A DNA stretch of 64,000 nt from Vibrio cyclitrophicus (GCA_023206055.1 CP065366.1:558001-622000); one strand, 5' to 3'; positions 42,537 to 52,393 are shown, counted from the stretch's first letter. Numbers and translations are program-made. The notes: a model not told the origin generated them from the letters alone.

Positions 42537-43909
42537 TGATTGATGTATCACTCGAGCAGATCTGCTCAGCGGTGAGCGGTCAGCTGATTGAGGCTGGCAA
42601 GTCGAGCAATAGTGTTATTAATGCGGTTTCTACTGACACTCGCACTGTTGAAGATGGTGCACTGTTTGTTGCTCTTGTTGGTGAACGTTTTGATGCGCAT
42701 GACTTTTGTCATCAAGCGGTAGAGGCTAATGCCAGCGCGTTGTTAGTCGAACGAAAACTTGACCTAAATATTACTCAAGTTGTTGTTGAAGACACTAAAC
42801 TTGCTTTAGGTCAGCTAAGTGCTTGGATCCACAAACAATGTAATGTCCCAACTATGGCGATTACAGGCAGTTGCGGTAAGACGACCGTTAAAGAGATGGT
42901 CGCGAGTATTCTACAGCAACGTGGCAAGGTGCTGTTTACGGCGGGTAACTTCAATAATGATATTGGTGTACCGCTAACCTTGTTACGCAGTGAGCCAAGC
43001 GATGACTATGCGGTGATCGAATTAGGCGCTAACCATATCGGTGAAATTGCCTACACCACTCAGCTCGTGAAACCACAGGTTGCTTTGGTGAACAATGTCG
43101 CGGCGGCGCACTTAGAAGGGTTTGGTTCTATTGATGGTGTGAAGCAAGCGAAAGGTGAAATCTTTCAGGGGCTTGCTGCCGGTGATACTGCTATTGTTAA
43201 TTTAGAGAGCAACGGTGGTGATTTTTGGAATGAAGTACTCGTGGATAAAACGGTACTGACATTTTCTGAAAGTAACCATGAAGCCGATTATTTTGCTGAA
43301 AATATCGAAATCAACGACCAAGGCGAAGCTTGCTTTGATATGCAAACGCCACTAGGTGTTACAGCTGTTGAGCTTGGTATTATTGGTCAACATAACGTGG
43401 TGAACGCCTTGGCAGCGGCAGCGTTGAGCATTCAATTTGGTGCAACGCTTGATGAAATAAAAAGTGGTTTAGCGAATCTTATCTCAGTCAAAGGACGAGT
43501 TGAGGTCCAACAATTAAGTCAGAATATCAAGCTGATAGATGACAGTTATAACGCTAGCGTACCTGCAATGAAGGCGGCAGCTAAACTGCTGTCGAGCTTT
43601 AAAGGTCAACGTTGGTTGATTTTAGGCAATATGGCTGAATTAGGCGACGAAAGCCTTGCACTTCACCGTCAAGTCGGTGAATATGCTGCCCCATTCGCTT
43701 TTGAGCATGTACTCACTTACGGTAATGATACCAAGGTGATTAGTGAGGTCTGTAATGGAACTCACTTTGCAACGCATCAAGCGATGATTGCACACATAGA
43801 GCAGCACTTATGCTTGCCAAATAACGCGCCACACACCTTGTTGGTGAAAGGCGCAAACAGTGCAGGAATGAGTAAAATAGCCGCTGCTTTAAAGGAGAAC
43901 TTTTCATGA
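42536..43909 (+). CDS. murF: UDP-MurNAc-tripeptide D-alanyl-D-alanine ligase MurF
   Basis: 457 aa. Mur ligase with P-loop AITGSCGKTTVKEM (about 109-122) and DDSYNASVPAMKAA in the C-terminal domain. It adds the D-Ala-D-Ala dipeptide, completing the UDP-MurNAc-pentapeptide. No ddl gene lies in this cluster, so the dipeptide must be supplied by a ligase encoded elsewhere. It overlaps murE (TAATG) and mraY (ATGA). Confidence 0.96.
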   Translation: MIDVSLEQICSAVSGQLIEAGKSSNSVINAVSTDTRTVEDGALFVALVGERFDAHDFCHQAVEANASALLVERKLDLNITQVVVEDTKLALGQLSAWIHKQCNVPTMAITGSCGKTTVKEMVASILQQRGKVLFTAGNFNNDIGVPLTLLRSEPSDDYAVIELGANHIGEIAYTTQLVKPQVALVNNVAAAHLEGFGSIDGVKQAKGEIFQGLAAGDTAIVNLESNGGDFWNEVLVDKTVLTFSESNHEADYFAENIEINDQGEACFDMQTPLGVTAVELGIIGQHNVVNALAAAALSIQFGATLDEIKSGLANLISVKGRVEVQQLSQNIKLIDDSYNASVPAMKAAAKLLSSFKGQRWLILGNMAELGDESLALHRQVGEYAAPFAFEHVLTYGNDTKVISEVCNGTHFATHQAMIAHIEQHLCLPNNAPHTLLVKGANSAGMSKIAAALKENFS

Positions 43910-44988
43910 TAATTTGGCTTGCAGAGCTACTACAGCCATACTTTTCTTTTTTCCGTTTGTTCGAATACCTATCGTTTCGAGCAATCGCGAGTATTTTGAC
44001 AGCTTTATGTCTATCGCTGTGGATGGGACCTCGTTTAATTGAGCGTCTGCAAATGCTACAAATTGGCCAAGTTGTTCGTAATGACGGCCCTGAATCTCAC
44101 TTCAGTAAGCGTGGTACGCCAACCATGGGCGGTGTGATGATCCTTGCTGCGATCATTATTACGGTATTGATGTGGGCTGATCTTTCCAACCCTTACGTTT
44201 GGGCAGTATTGGCCGTGCTTGCTGGCTACGGCGCCGTTGGCTTTGTTGATGACTACCGTAAAGTGGTTCGTAAGAACACAGATGGCCTGATCGCTCGCTG
44301 GAAGTACTTCTGGCAATCCGCGATCGCATTGGTTGTGGCGTTTGCTCTATATGCTCACGGACATGATACTGCGGCAACTCAGTTGGTGGTTCCTTTCTTT
44401 AAAGATGTGATGCCACAGCTAGGTTTATTGTACGTCGTACTGACTTATTTTGTTATTGTTGGTACCAGTAATGCGGTAAACCTAACGGACGGCCTAGACG
44501 GTTTGGCTATTATGCCAACGGTTATGGTGGCGGCTGGTTTTGCTGTGATTGCTTGGGCGACAGGTAACGTTAACTTCGCGGCATACCTACACATTCCATA
44601 CATCCCATACACCTCTGAACTGGTTGTGGTATGTACCGCTATCGTAGGTGCGGGCCTTGGTTTCCTATGGTTTAACACCTACCCAGCACAAGTATTCATG
44701 GGCGATGTTGGCTCTCTAGCATTGGGTGGTGCACTAGGTGTGATTGCTGTTTTGGTTCGCCAAGAACTGGTACTGGTTATCATGGGCGGTGTATTTGTAA
44801 TGGAGACCTTGTCAGTTATTCTTCAAGTCGGCTCTTACAAATTGCGTGGTCAGCGTATTTTCCGCATGGCACCGATTCATCACCACTACGAACTTAAAGG
44901 TTGGCCAGAGCCGCGTGTAATCGTGCGTTTTTGGATCATCTCAATGGTATTAGTATTGGTTGGCCTAGCGACACTGAAAGTTCGTTAA
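43906..44988 (+). CDS. mraY: Phospho-MurNAc-pentapeptide transferase MraY
   Basis: 360 aa, ten predicted membrane helices. Signature sequences are present: GTPTMGGVMI, FVDDYRK with the catalytic aspartates, NAVNLTDGLDGLA, FMGDVGSLALGG and the HHHYE near the C-terminus. It transfers phospho-MurNAc-pentapeptide to undecaprenyl phosphate to make lipid I. GGAGAAC precedes the ATG, which overlaps murF. Confidence 0.97.
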   Translation: MIIWLAELLQPYFSFFRLFEYLSFRAIASILTALCLSLWMGPRLIERLQMLQIGQVVRNDGPESHFSKRGTPTMGGVMILAAIIITVLMWADLSNPYVWAVLAVLAGYGAVGFVDDYRKVVRKNTDGLIARWKYFWQSAIALVVAFALYAHGHDTAATQLVVPFFKDVMPQLGLLYVVLTYFVIVGTSNAVNLTDGLDGLAIMPTVMVAAGFAVIAWATGNVNFAAYLHIPYIPYTSELVVVCTAIVGAGLGFLWFNTYPAQVFMGDVGSLALGGALGVIAVLVRQELVLVIMGGVFVMETLSVILQVGSYKLRGQRIFRMAPIHHHYELKGWPEPRVIVRFWIISMVLVLVGLATLKVR

Positions 44989-44996
44989 TCCTATAT

Positions 44997-45020
44997 GAGC
45001 CTCTTGATGAGAGGCTCTTT
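44997..45020 (+). terminator. Weak intra-operon hairpin between mraY and murD
   Basis: GAGCCTCT (44997-45004), 5-nt loop, AGAGGCTC (45010-45017), then only TTT before A's. It could attenuate or process the mur transcript rather than end it. Confidence 0.45.
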
Positions 45021-45046
45021 AAAACTATTAAGAGCATCTTGTTTAA

Positions 45047-46363
45047 ATGGAACGTTGGCAAAATATTCAAAATGTAGTGGTTGTAGGGCTCGGTATTACC
45101 GGGCTCTCTGTCGTTAAACATCTCGTAAAATATCAACCTCACACTCATGTGAAGGTGATTGATACTCGAGAACTACCACCAGGCCGAGAATCTTTGCCTG
45201 AATCGGTGGAACTGCATTCTGGAAGTTGGAATAGCCAATGGTTGGCGGAAGCTGATTTAGTGGTTGCTAACCCCGGTATCGCCTTAGCGACACCGGAAAT
45301 TCAAGATGTGCTTCAAGCGGGAACTCCGGTTGTTGGCGATATTGAACTGTTTGGCTGGGCGGTAGACAAACCCGTCGTGGCAATAACAGGCTCCAATGGT
45401 AAAAGTACGGTGACCGATCTAACGGGTGTGCTTGCTAAAGCTGCCGGTCTTAACGTTGGCGTTGGTGGCAACATCGGTATTCCTGCCTTAGACCTGCTTG
45501 AGCTTGATGCCGACTTGTATGTCCTTGAGCTTTCAAGCTTTCAGCTAGAGACAACATCCAGCCTAAATCTTGCAGCGGCGGCCTTTTTGAACTTGTCAGA
45601 AGATCATATGGATCGCTATCAAGGCATGGCCGATTACCGTGACGCTAAATTAAGAATTTTTAATAATGCTCAGTACGCGATTGTAAACCGCGAAGACAAA
45701 GAGACTTATCCTGACCATACGATGTCATTGGTGACATTTGGACTTGATGACCAAGAGTTTGGTGTGTCAATGGTCGATGGCACCGAATGGCTAGTGGATA
45801 ATGGTAAGTCAGTACTTGCTACCCAAGATTTAACATTGGTTGGACGTCATAACGTGGCGAATGCGTTAGTCTCGTTAGCATTGTTGAAGCAAGTCGGTAT
45901 TGATTACAACAAAAGCCTCGAAGCTCTGAAAGCCTACAACGGTTTGACACATCGTTGCCAAGTAGTGGCTGACAAACGCGAAATTAAATGGGTTAACGAC
46001 TCGAAAGCGACCAACGTAGCCAGTACATTAGCGGCTCTGTCGGGATTAGAATACCAAGGTACTTTATATCTCTTAGTTGGAGGTGTGGGTAAAGGTGCCG
46101 ACTTTAGCGAGCTTAAACCTGTGTTGGCGCAACTAGACCGTGTTCAACTGTGTTGCTTTGGTGAAGATGCTGCGCAATTTATGCCATTACATCCATCGGC
46201 TAAGACGTTTGATACCATGAGTGACATCATCGAGAGTATCTCTGCTCAGTTGGTGTCGGGTGACATGGTGATGCTGTCTCCTGCGTGTGCAAGCTTTGAT
46301 CAATTTAATAACTTCATGGCGAGAGGTGATGCTTTCACTGAACTTGCTCATGAGTACGCCTAA
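45047..46363 (+). CDS. murD: UDP-MurNAc-L-alanine D-glutamate ligase MurD
   Basis: 438 aa. N-terminal Rossmann domain (VVVGLGITGLSVVKH), P-loop AITGSNGKSTVTDL near residue 110, LSEDHMDRY, and C-terminal NDSKATN and SPACASFDQF. It adds D-glutamate to UDP-MurNAc-L-Ala. There is a 58-nt gap after mraY containing a small hairpin, the widest gap in this part of the operon. The ribosome-binding site before the ATG is weak. Confidence 0.96.
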   Translation: MERWQNIQNVVVVGLGITGLSVVKHLVKYQPHTHVKVIDTRELPPGRESLPESVELHSGSWNSQWLAEADLVVANPGIALATPEIQDVLQAGTPVVGDIELFGWAVDKPVVAITGSNGKSTVTDLTGVLAKAAGLNVGVGGNIGIPALDLLELDADLYVLELSSFQLETTSSLNLAAAAFLNLSEDHMDRYQGMADYRDAKLRIFNNAQYAIVNREDKETYPDHTMSLVTFGLDDQEFGVSMVDGTEWLVDNGKSVLATQDLTLVGRHNVANALVSLALLKQVGIDYNKSLEALKAYNGLTHRCQVVADKREIKWVNDSKATNVASTLAALSGLEYQGTLYLLVGGVGKGADFSELKPVLAQLDRVQLCCFGEDAAQFMPLHPSAKTFDTMSDIIESISAQLVSGDMVMLSPACASFDQFNNFMARGDAFTELAHEYA

Positions 46364-46385
46364 CGTGTTGAAGGACTAACATTCA

Positions 46386-47582
46386 GTGCAAAGAGTGAAA
46401 GAGATCAATCAATCTATTTGGCAATGGCTTAACCGTGCCACACCAGAGGCGCTTTACGATCGTCAATTGGTATGGATTGCTCTTGGATTGATGCTAACGG
46501 GTTTGGTAATGGTAACGTCGGCTTCGTTCCCAATCAGTGCTCGTTTAACTGATCAGCCGTTTCACTTTATGTTCCGTCATGCCATTTTCTTGGTGTTAGC
46601 GTTAATCGTATCCAGCGTCATATTGCAAATTCCAATGAAGCGTTGGTTTCAATACAGCATGTATCTACTGGGTTTATCCTTCTTTTTACTGGTTGTGGTA
46701 TTGGCTGTCGGTAAGTCGGTGAACGGTGCATCGCGCTGGATCCCTCTTGGGTTGTTTAACTTACAACCTGCCGAAGTCGCTAAATTATCGCTGTTTATCT
46801 TTATGGCGGGCTACTTGGTTCGAAAACAAGACGAAGTGAGGAAAACCTTCTTCGGTGGTTTTGGTAAGCCAATTATGGTGTTTGGTGCCTTTGCAGTATT
46901 ACTCCTTGGCCAACCCGATTTAGGTACCGTTGTTGTAATGCTGGTTACTTTGTTTGGCATGCTATTTATCGCAGGTGCCAAGCTTTCACAGTTTATTGCA
47001 TTGATGGTGGCGGGTATTGCTGCGGTCGTCGGCTTGATTGTTATTGAACCCTATCGTGTTCGACGTGTGACCTCATTCTGGGAACCATGGAATGACCCGT
47101 TTGGCAGTGGCTACCAGTTAACTCAATCACTGATGGCATTTGGCCGCGGTGACTGGATGGGGCAAGGCCTTGGTAACTCGGTTCAGAAGTTAGAATATTT
47201 ACCAGAAGCACATACCGATTTTGTGTTTGCTGTATTGGCTGAAGAGTTGGGCTTTGTTGGCGTGACTTTAGTGCTGATCCTTATTTTTAGTTTGGTGCTC
47301 AAAGCGATTCTAATTGGTAAGAAAGCCTTCGAAAACGACCAGTTATTCAGTGGCTACCTTGCCTTTGGTATTGGTATTTGGTTTGCTTTTCAAACGCTTG
47401 TTAACGTAGGTGCCGCTTCAGGTATCGTTCCAACCAAGGGTCTGACATTGCCATTGATCAGTTACGGCGGGTCAAGTTTGATTGTGATGTCGGTGGCGGT
47501 TTCTATGCTACTACGTATCGATCACGAATGCCGAATACAACAAAAAGAACAAGCCGACAATCAAAACGAATTAGTAGAATAA
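46386..47582 (+). CDS. ftsW: Septal peptidoglycan glycosyltransferase FtsW
   Basis: 398 aa from a GTG start about 10 nt after AAGGA. SEDS family with ten membrane helices; conserved GKSVNGASRWIPLG, FQPAEVAK-type LQPAEVAKL, the EAHTDFVFAVLAEELG loop with the catalytic Asp, and PLISYGGSS. It polymerises septal glycan with FtsI as partner. Start choice between GTG 46386 and a nearby in-frame GTG at 46395 is uncertain. Confidence 0.95.
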   Translation: MQRVKEINQSIWQWLNRATPEALYDRQLVWIALGLMLTGLVMVTSASFPISARLTDQPFHFMFRHAIFLVLALIVSSVILQIPMKRWFQYSMYLLGLSFFLLVVVLAVGKSVNGASRWIPLGLFNLQPAEVAKLSLFIFMAGYLVRKQDEVRKTFFGGFGKPIMVFGAFAVLLLGQPDLGTVVVMLVTLFGMLFIAGAKLSQFIALMVAGIAAVVGLIVIEPYRVRRVTSFWEPWNDPFGSGYQLTQSLMAFGRGDWMGQGLGNSVQKLEYLPEAHTDFVFAVLAEELGFVGVTLVLILIFSLVLKAILIGKKAFENDQLFSGYLAFGIGIWFAFQTLVNVGAASGIVPTKGLTLPLISYGGSSLIVMSVAVSMLLRIDHECRIQQKEQADNQNELVE

Positions 47583-47594
47583 GAATCTAACGTG

Positions 47595-48656
47595 ATGAAA
47601 AAAAACAAAAAACTTTTAGTGATGGCTGGTGGTACTGGCGGTCACGTTTTCCCTGGCTTAGCTGTGGCTAAAAAGCTTCAACAACAAGGTTGGGAAATTC
47701 GCTGGTTAGGAACTGCGGACCGAATGGAAGCGGATCTGGTACCAAAGCATGGTATTGAGATCGACTTCATTAAGGTGAAAGGCCTGCGTGGTCAAGGCAT
47801 TAGCAAGCTAATTAAAGCGCCATTCCAGATTATTAATGCCATACTTCAAGCAAAACAGCACATCAAAGCATGGCAGCCTGATGTAGTGCTTGGCATGGGT
47901 GGCTACGTGAGTGGTCCCGGTGGTATTGCGGCATGGTTATCCGGTATTCCAGTGGTTCTGCATGAACAAAATGCAGTGGCGGGTTTAACTAACCAATGGC
48001 TATCTAAAATTGCCAAAAAAGTATTCCAAGCTTTCCCTGGTGCTTTCCCTACTGCTGACGTTGTGGGTAACCCTGTTCGTGAAGATGTTGTTGCCTTAGC
48101 TGAACCCGAGCAACGCATGGCTGAACGTGATGGGGACATCCGCATCTTGGTCATGGGCGGTAGTCAGGGCGCCAAAATCCTGAATGATACCTTGCCAGTA
48201 ACAATGGCGCAGCTTGGTGAGGGTTTCACTGTGATGCACCAAGCGGGTAAGAACAATCAACAGCAAGTCATTGAGCAATACAAATCACATTCTGTTGATA
48301 ATGTTCAAGTGACTGAATTTATTGATGATGTGGCGCAAGCTTATGAGTGGGCAGATCTATTAGTGTGTCGCTCAGGTGCATTAACCGTATCTGAAGTCTC
48401 GGCGGCGGGTGTGGGTTCTATCTTCGTTCCGTTTATGCACAAAGACAGACAACAAGCGTTGAATGCCGACCATTTAGTTGAATGTGGCGCAGCGTTAATG
48501 ATTGAACAGCCTCAACTAACGGCTGATAAGCTAGCGAACACTATCGCGCAGCTTGATAGAAATGAATTGAAAATGATGGCAACAAAAGCTCGTCAGGCAG
48601 CCAAGCTTGATGCGGATGTGACCGTCGCTGAAGCAATTAAAGCTTTAGCAAAATAA
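47595..48656 (+). CDS. murG: Lipid II synthase MurG (GlcNAc transferase)
   Basis: 353 aa from the ATG at 47595; a GTG directly before it would add one residue. GT-B glycosyltransferase with VMAGGTGGHVFPGLAVAK, LGMGGYVSGPGG, HEQNAVAGLTN, MGGSQGA and the donor-binding CRSGALTVSE. It adds GlcNAc to lipid I on the cytoplasmic face to form lipid II. It lies 12 nt after ftsW and precedes murC. Confidence 0.96.
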   Translation: MKKNKKLLVMAGGTGGHVFPGLAVAKKLQQQGWEIRWLGTADRMEADLVPKHGIEIDFIKVKGLRGQGISKLIKAPFQIINAILQAKQHIKAWQPDVVLGMGGYVSGPGGIAAWLSGIPVVLHEQNAVAGLTNQWLSKIAKKVFQAFPGAFPTADVVGNPVREDVVALAEPEQRMAERDGDIRILVMGGSQGAKILNDTLPVTMAQLGEGFTVMHQAGKNNQQQVIEQYKSHSVDNVQVTEFIDDVAQAYEWADLLVCRSGALTVSEVSAAGVGSIFVPFMHKDRQQALNADHLVECGAALMIEQPQLTADKLANTIAQLDRNELKMMATKARQAAKLDADVTVAEAIKALAK

Positions 48657-48669
48657 TGAGATTGAATTG

Positions 48670-50130
48670 ATGACGATTGAACATACCCAAGACTTAGCGC
48701 AAATCCGTGCAATGGTGCCAGAAATGCGCCGTGTTAAATCTATCCACTTCATTGGTATTGGTGGTGCTGGAATGAGCGGGATTGCTGAAGTCTTGCTAAA
48801 TGAAGGCTACCAGATCACGGGTTCTGATATTGCTCAAAACCCAGTGACTGATCGTTTAGTTAGCAAGGGGGCGACAGTTTACATTGGCCACCAAGCAAGT
48901 AACGTTGCTGATGCAAGTGTAGTGGTGGTTTCAACCGCTATCAACGAAGAAAATCCAGAGATTGTTGCTGCTCGTGAAGCGCGTACACCGATTGTTCGTC
49001 GTGCAGAAATGCTGGCTGAGCTAATGCGTTTTCGTCACGGCATTGCTGTGGCAGGTACGCACGGTAAAACAACCACAACTGCGCTAGTGACACAGATTTA
49101 CTCGGAAGCAGGTCTAGATCCAACCTTCGTAAACGGTGGTTTGGTGAAAAGCGCTGGCACTAACGCACGCTTAGGTTCAAGCCGTATTCTTATCGCTGAA
49201 GCCGATGAAAGTGATGCGTCATTCTTACATCTGCAACCAATGGTTAGTATCGTAACTAACATCGAAGCGGATCATATGGATACCTACGGCGGCGATTTTG
49301 AAACGCTAAAGCAGACGTTTATTGATTTCTTACACAACCTGCCATTCTATGGTCAGGCTGTGATGTGTGTTGACGATCCTGTTGTACGTGAGCTTATCCC
49401 TCAGGTGAGTCGCCAAGTGATTACTTACGGTTTCTCAGAAGATGCGGATATCCGTATTGAGAACTACGTACAAGAAGGGCAACAAGGTAAATTCACAGTT
49501 GTACGTGAAGGCAAAGCTAACCTTGATATCACATTGAACATTCCGGGCCGTCATAATGCGCTAAATGCATCAGCTGCAATTGCGGTTGCAACAGAAGATG
49601 ACATCAGCGATGAAGCGATTCTCAAAGCGATGGCAGGAACCGAAGGCACGGGTCGCCGTTTCGATCACCTAGGTGAGTACGAAACCGGTAAAGGCGTGGC
49701 AATGTTGGTCGATGATTACGGTCATCACCCTACTGAAGTGGATGTCACTATTCAAGCTGCACGCAGTGGCTGGACTGACAAACGTCTTGTGATGATTTTC
49801 CAACCTCACCGTTATAGTCGTACTCGCGATCTGTATGATGACTTTGCTAACGTTCTTGAGCAGGTTGATGTTCTAATCTTATTAGATGTGTACTCGGCAG
49901 GTGAGAAACCTATTGCAGGTGCGGACGGGCGTTCGTTAAGTCGAACTATTCGTGGTCGTGGTAAGATAGATCCAATCTTTGTTGCTGATATCAACGCGCT
50001 GCCGTCGGCTCTTGCTAACGTAATTCAAGGTGGTGATCTTGTCTTAACGCAGGGTGCAGGTGATGTTGGCCGTGTAGCGAAGCAGCTTGAATCGTTACAA
50101 TTAGACATTAATAAAATGCAGAACGCGTAA
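48670..50130 (+). CDS. murC: UDP-MurNAc L-alanine ligase MurC
   Basis: 486 aa from the ATG at 48670. N-terminal HFIGIGGAGMSGIAEVL, P-loop VAGTHGKTTTTAL (about 122-134), IAEADESDASF, and C-terminal DDYGHHPTEV and FQPHRYSRT. It catalyses the first committed amino-acid addition to UDP-MurNAc. It closes the rsmH-murC run. In E. coli ddlB follows; here a 182-bp gap with a good promoter leads into ftsQ. Confidence 0.96.
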   Translation: MTIEHTQDLAQIRAMVPEMRRVKSIHFIGIGGAGMSGIAEVLLNEGYQITGSDIAQNPVTDRLVSKGATVYIGHQASNVADASVVVVSTAINEENPEIVAAREARTPIVRRAEMLAELMRFRHGIAVAGTHGKTTTTALVTQIYSEAGLDPTFVNGGLVKSAGTNARLGSSRILIAEADESDASFLHLQPMVSIVTNIEADHMDTYGGDFETLKQTFIDFLHNLPFYGQAVMCVDDPVVRELIPQVSRQVITYGFSEDADIRIENYVQEGQQGKFTVVREGKANLDITLNIPGRHNALNASAAIAVATEDDISDEAILKAMAGTEGTGRRFDHLGEYETGKGVAMLVDDYGHHPTEVDVTIQAARSGWTDKRLVMIFQPHRYSRTRDLYDDFANVLEQVDVLILLDVYSAGEKPIAGADGRSLSRTIRGRGKIDPIFVADINALPSALANVIQGGDLVLTQGAGDVGRVAKQLESLQLDINKMQNA

Positions 50131-50212
50131 CAGAATACTGTCTACAGACTGTGGTCAATCACTCACTTCTTGCGATTGACCTAAAATTGACCAAAAATCT
50201 TATTATCAACGT

Positions 50213-50240
50213 TTGATAGTTTGATTTTGCTCAGTATAAT
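50213..50240 (+). promoter_or_regulatory. Strong candidate promoter for ftsQAZ
   Basis: TTGATA (50213-50218), 16-bp spacer, perfect TATAAT (50235-50240). Predicted start near 50247, about 65 nt before ftsQ. Confidence 0.65.
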
Positions 50241-50312
50241 TCATAGGTTAAAGTAAGTGCTTTTACCTCTATTACGAAGATAGGGAATAGAATTGCGAAC
50301 CAACGACAGGGA

Positions 50313-51101
50313 ATGCGGGCTTTGGTAGAAAGTACTTTTAGCGAAAACCGCCACCTATTCAGTTTACCGTCGCTCAAGAAACACGCCTTAGGCGGGTCTT
50401 TTTTTGTCATGGTATTGCTATTCATTGGGTTTCTTTTCTATACCACACTGACTTGGATGTGGGACGATCAGCGATTGCCTCTCTCCAAAATAGTACTTCA
50501 AGGCGACTTAACTTACGTAACCGCTGGTGATGTTCAACATGCCTTTGGCGAGCTTGAGCATATTGGAACATTCATGTCGCAAGACATCGGTGTCTTGCAA
50601 GACAGTTTAGAAGCGTTACCTTGGGTTTCAGTGGTCTCCATTCGTAAGCAGTGGCCAGACACAATAAAAGTATTTTTGACTGAATATCATGCGGCAGCAA
50701 TCTGGAACGGCAACATGCTGCTGAATGACGATGGTCAGGTGTTTAATGGTGATATCGGCTTGTTGAAGGGCGATAGAGTTAAGCTTTACGGCCCAGACGG
50801 CACCAGCCAAGAAGTGATAGAAAAATGGCGACAGATAACCCCGTTGATTAACAGTCTAGGGTTAACAGTTACCTCGCTCGTTCTCAATGAGCGTCGCGCT
50901 TGGCAAATAATCCTAGATAACGGTATCCGTTTAGAACTAGGTAAAGATTCTTTAGATGAGCGTGTTGAACGCTTCATTTCGCTTTACCACGAGTTAGGTA
51001 GTAAGGCGAATCAAGTGAGCTACATCGACCTCAGGTATGATACGGGAGCCGCTGTAGGCTGGTTTCCAGAGCAAGAGTTAGAAGAGAGCACAGATGACTA
51101 A
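50313..51101 (+). CDS. ftsQ: Cell division protein FtsQ
   Basis: 262 aa. Cytoplasmic N-terminus, membrane helix (about 30-50), then the POTRA domain (about 58-125; LPLSKIVLQGDLTYVTAGDV) and beta domain with VSIRKQWPDTIKVFLTEY, ending YIDLRYDTGAAVGW. FtsQ recruits FtsB/FtsL and couples to FtsA. The ATG at 50313 immediately follows AGGGA, too close for a normal ribosome-binding site; TTG at 50322 (10 nt away) is the alternative start. It overlaps ftsA by 8 nt. Confidence 0.94.
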   Translation: MRALVESTFSENRHLFSLPSLKKHALGGSFFVMVLLFIGFLFYTTLTWMWDDQRLPLSKIVLQGDLTYVTAGDVQHAFGELEHIGTFMSQDIGVLQDSLEALPWVSVVSIRKQWPDTIKVFLTEYHAAAIWNGNMLLNDDGQVFNGDIGLLKGDRVKLYGPDGTSQEVIEKWRQITPLINSLGLTVTSLVLNERRAWQIILDNGIRLELGKDSLDERVERFISLYHELGSKANQVSYIDLRYDTGAAVGWFPEQELEESTDD

Positions 51102-52362
51102 GACCGCAGATGACAACATAATCGTTGGTCTTGATATAGGCACTGCGACCATATCAGCTCTGGTTGGTGAAATATTGCCTGATGGTCAAATCAATATCAT
51201 TGGTTCTGGGCAAAGCCCATCCAGAGGTATGGATAAAGGTGGTGTAAACGACCTAGAGTCGGTAGTTAAGTCGGTTCAGCGAGCTATTGATCAAGCAGAG
51301 TTGATGGCGGAATGCCAAATCAGCAATGTGTTTATCTCGCTATCGGGCAAACATATCGCAAGCCGAATTGAAAAAGGCATGGGCACTATTTCTGATGAAG
51401 AGGTGTCTCAAGACGATATGGATCGAGCGATCCATACCGCGAAATCAATTAAAATAGGTGATGAGCAGAGAATTCTGCACGTGATTCCACAAGAATTTAC
51501 CATTGATTATCAAGAAGGGATTAAGAACCCACTTGGCTTATCTGGTGTTCGAATGGAAGTCAGCGTTCACCTAATTTCTTGCCATAGCGACATGGCGAGA
51601 AACATTATTAAAGCTGTTGAACGATGTGGTCTCACAGTAGAACAAATCGTGTTTTCAGGACTTGCCTCAAGTAACGCGGTAATTACTGAAGACGAGAGAG
51701 AGCTTGGAGTGTGTGTGGTAGATATCGGTGCGGGTACGATGGATATTTCCATTTGGACTGGCGGCGCACTGCGACACACAGAAGTATTTTCTTACGCAGG
51801 AAATGCAGTAACCAGTGATATTGCCTTCGCTTTCGGCACGCCAGTGAGCGATGCTGAAGAGATAAAAGTAAACCATGGTTGCGCTCTGAGTGAACTCGTA
51901 AGCAAGGATGATTCTGTTAACGTCCCAAGTGTTGGTGGTCGCCCATCGAGAAGTTTGCAACGACAAACTTTGTCGGAAGTGATTGAACCACGTTACACTG
52001 AACTTATGGGCCTCGTTAACCAAACTATTGATACGGTTCAATTACAGCTACGAGATGAAGGTATTAAACACCACCTTGCAGCTGGCGTCGTTCTCACTGG
52101 TGGAGCGGCACAAATTGACGGATTGGTAGAGTGTGCGGAACGTGTTTTCCGCAATCAAGTTCGAGTTGGTAAGCCATTAGAAGTTAGTGGCTTAACTGAC
52201 TATGTTAAAGAGCCGTATCATTCTACGGCGGTTGGTTTACTTCATTACGCAAGAGATTGTCAGATAAGTGATGAAGGTGATTACAGCGAACCTAAGCGTT
52301 CAGCACCTTCTATGTCAGGCTTGTTTGGCAAATTGCGTAATTGGATACAAAAAGAGTTTTAA
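51094..52362 (+). CDS. ftsA: Cell division protein FtsA
   Basis: 422 aa. Actin-like ATPase: phosphate-1 VGLDIGTATISALVGE, 1C domain (about 85-165), phosphate-2 VVDIGAGTMDISIW, adenosine motif VVLTGGAAQIDGL. The C-terminal amphipathic helix LFGKLRNWIQKEF is the membrane-targeting sequence. It tethers FtsZ filaments to the membrane and recruits later division proteins. It starts within the end of ftsQ; ftsZ follows 31 nt later. Confidence 0.97.
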   Translation: MTKTADDNIIVGLDIGTATISALVGEILPDGQINIIGSGQSPSRGMDKGGVNDLESVVKSVQRAIDQAELMAECQISNVFISLSGKHIASRIEKGMGTISDEEVSQDDMDRAIHTAKSIKIGDEQRILHVIPQEFTIDYQEGIKNPLGLSGVRMEVSVHLISCHSDMARNIIKAVERCGLTVEQIVFSGLASSNAVITEDERELGVCVVDIGAGTMDISIWTGGALRHTEVFSYAGNAVTSDIAFAFGTPVSDAEEIKVNHGCALSELVSKDDSVNVPSVGGRPSRSLQRQTLSEVIEPRYTELMGLVNQTIDTVQLQLRDEGIKHHLAAGVVLTGGAAQIDGLVECAERVFRNQVRVGKPLEVSGLTDYVKEPYHSTAVGLLHYARDCQISDEGDYSEPKRSAPSMSGLFGKLRNWIQKEF

Positions 52363-52393
52363 CCTGAGTTGCAGGAAAAAACGGAGATAACAC

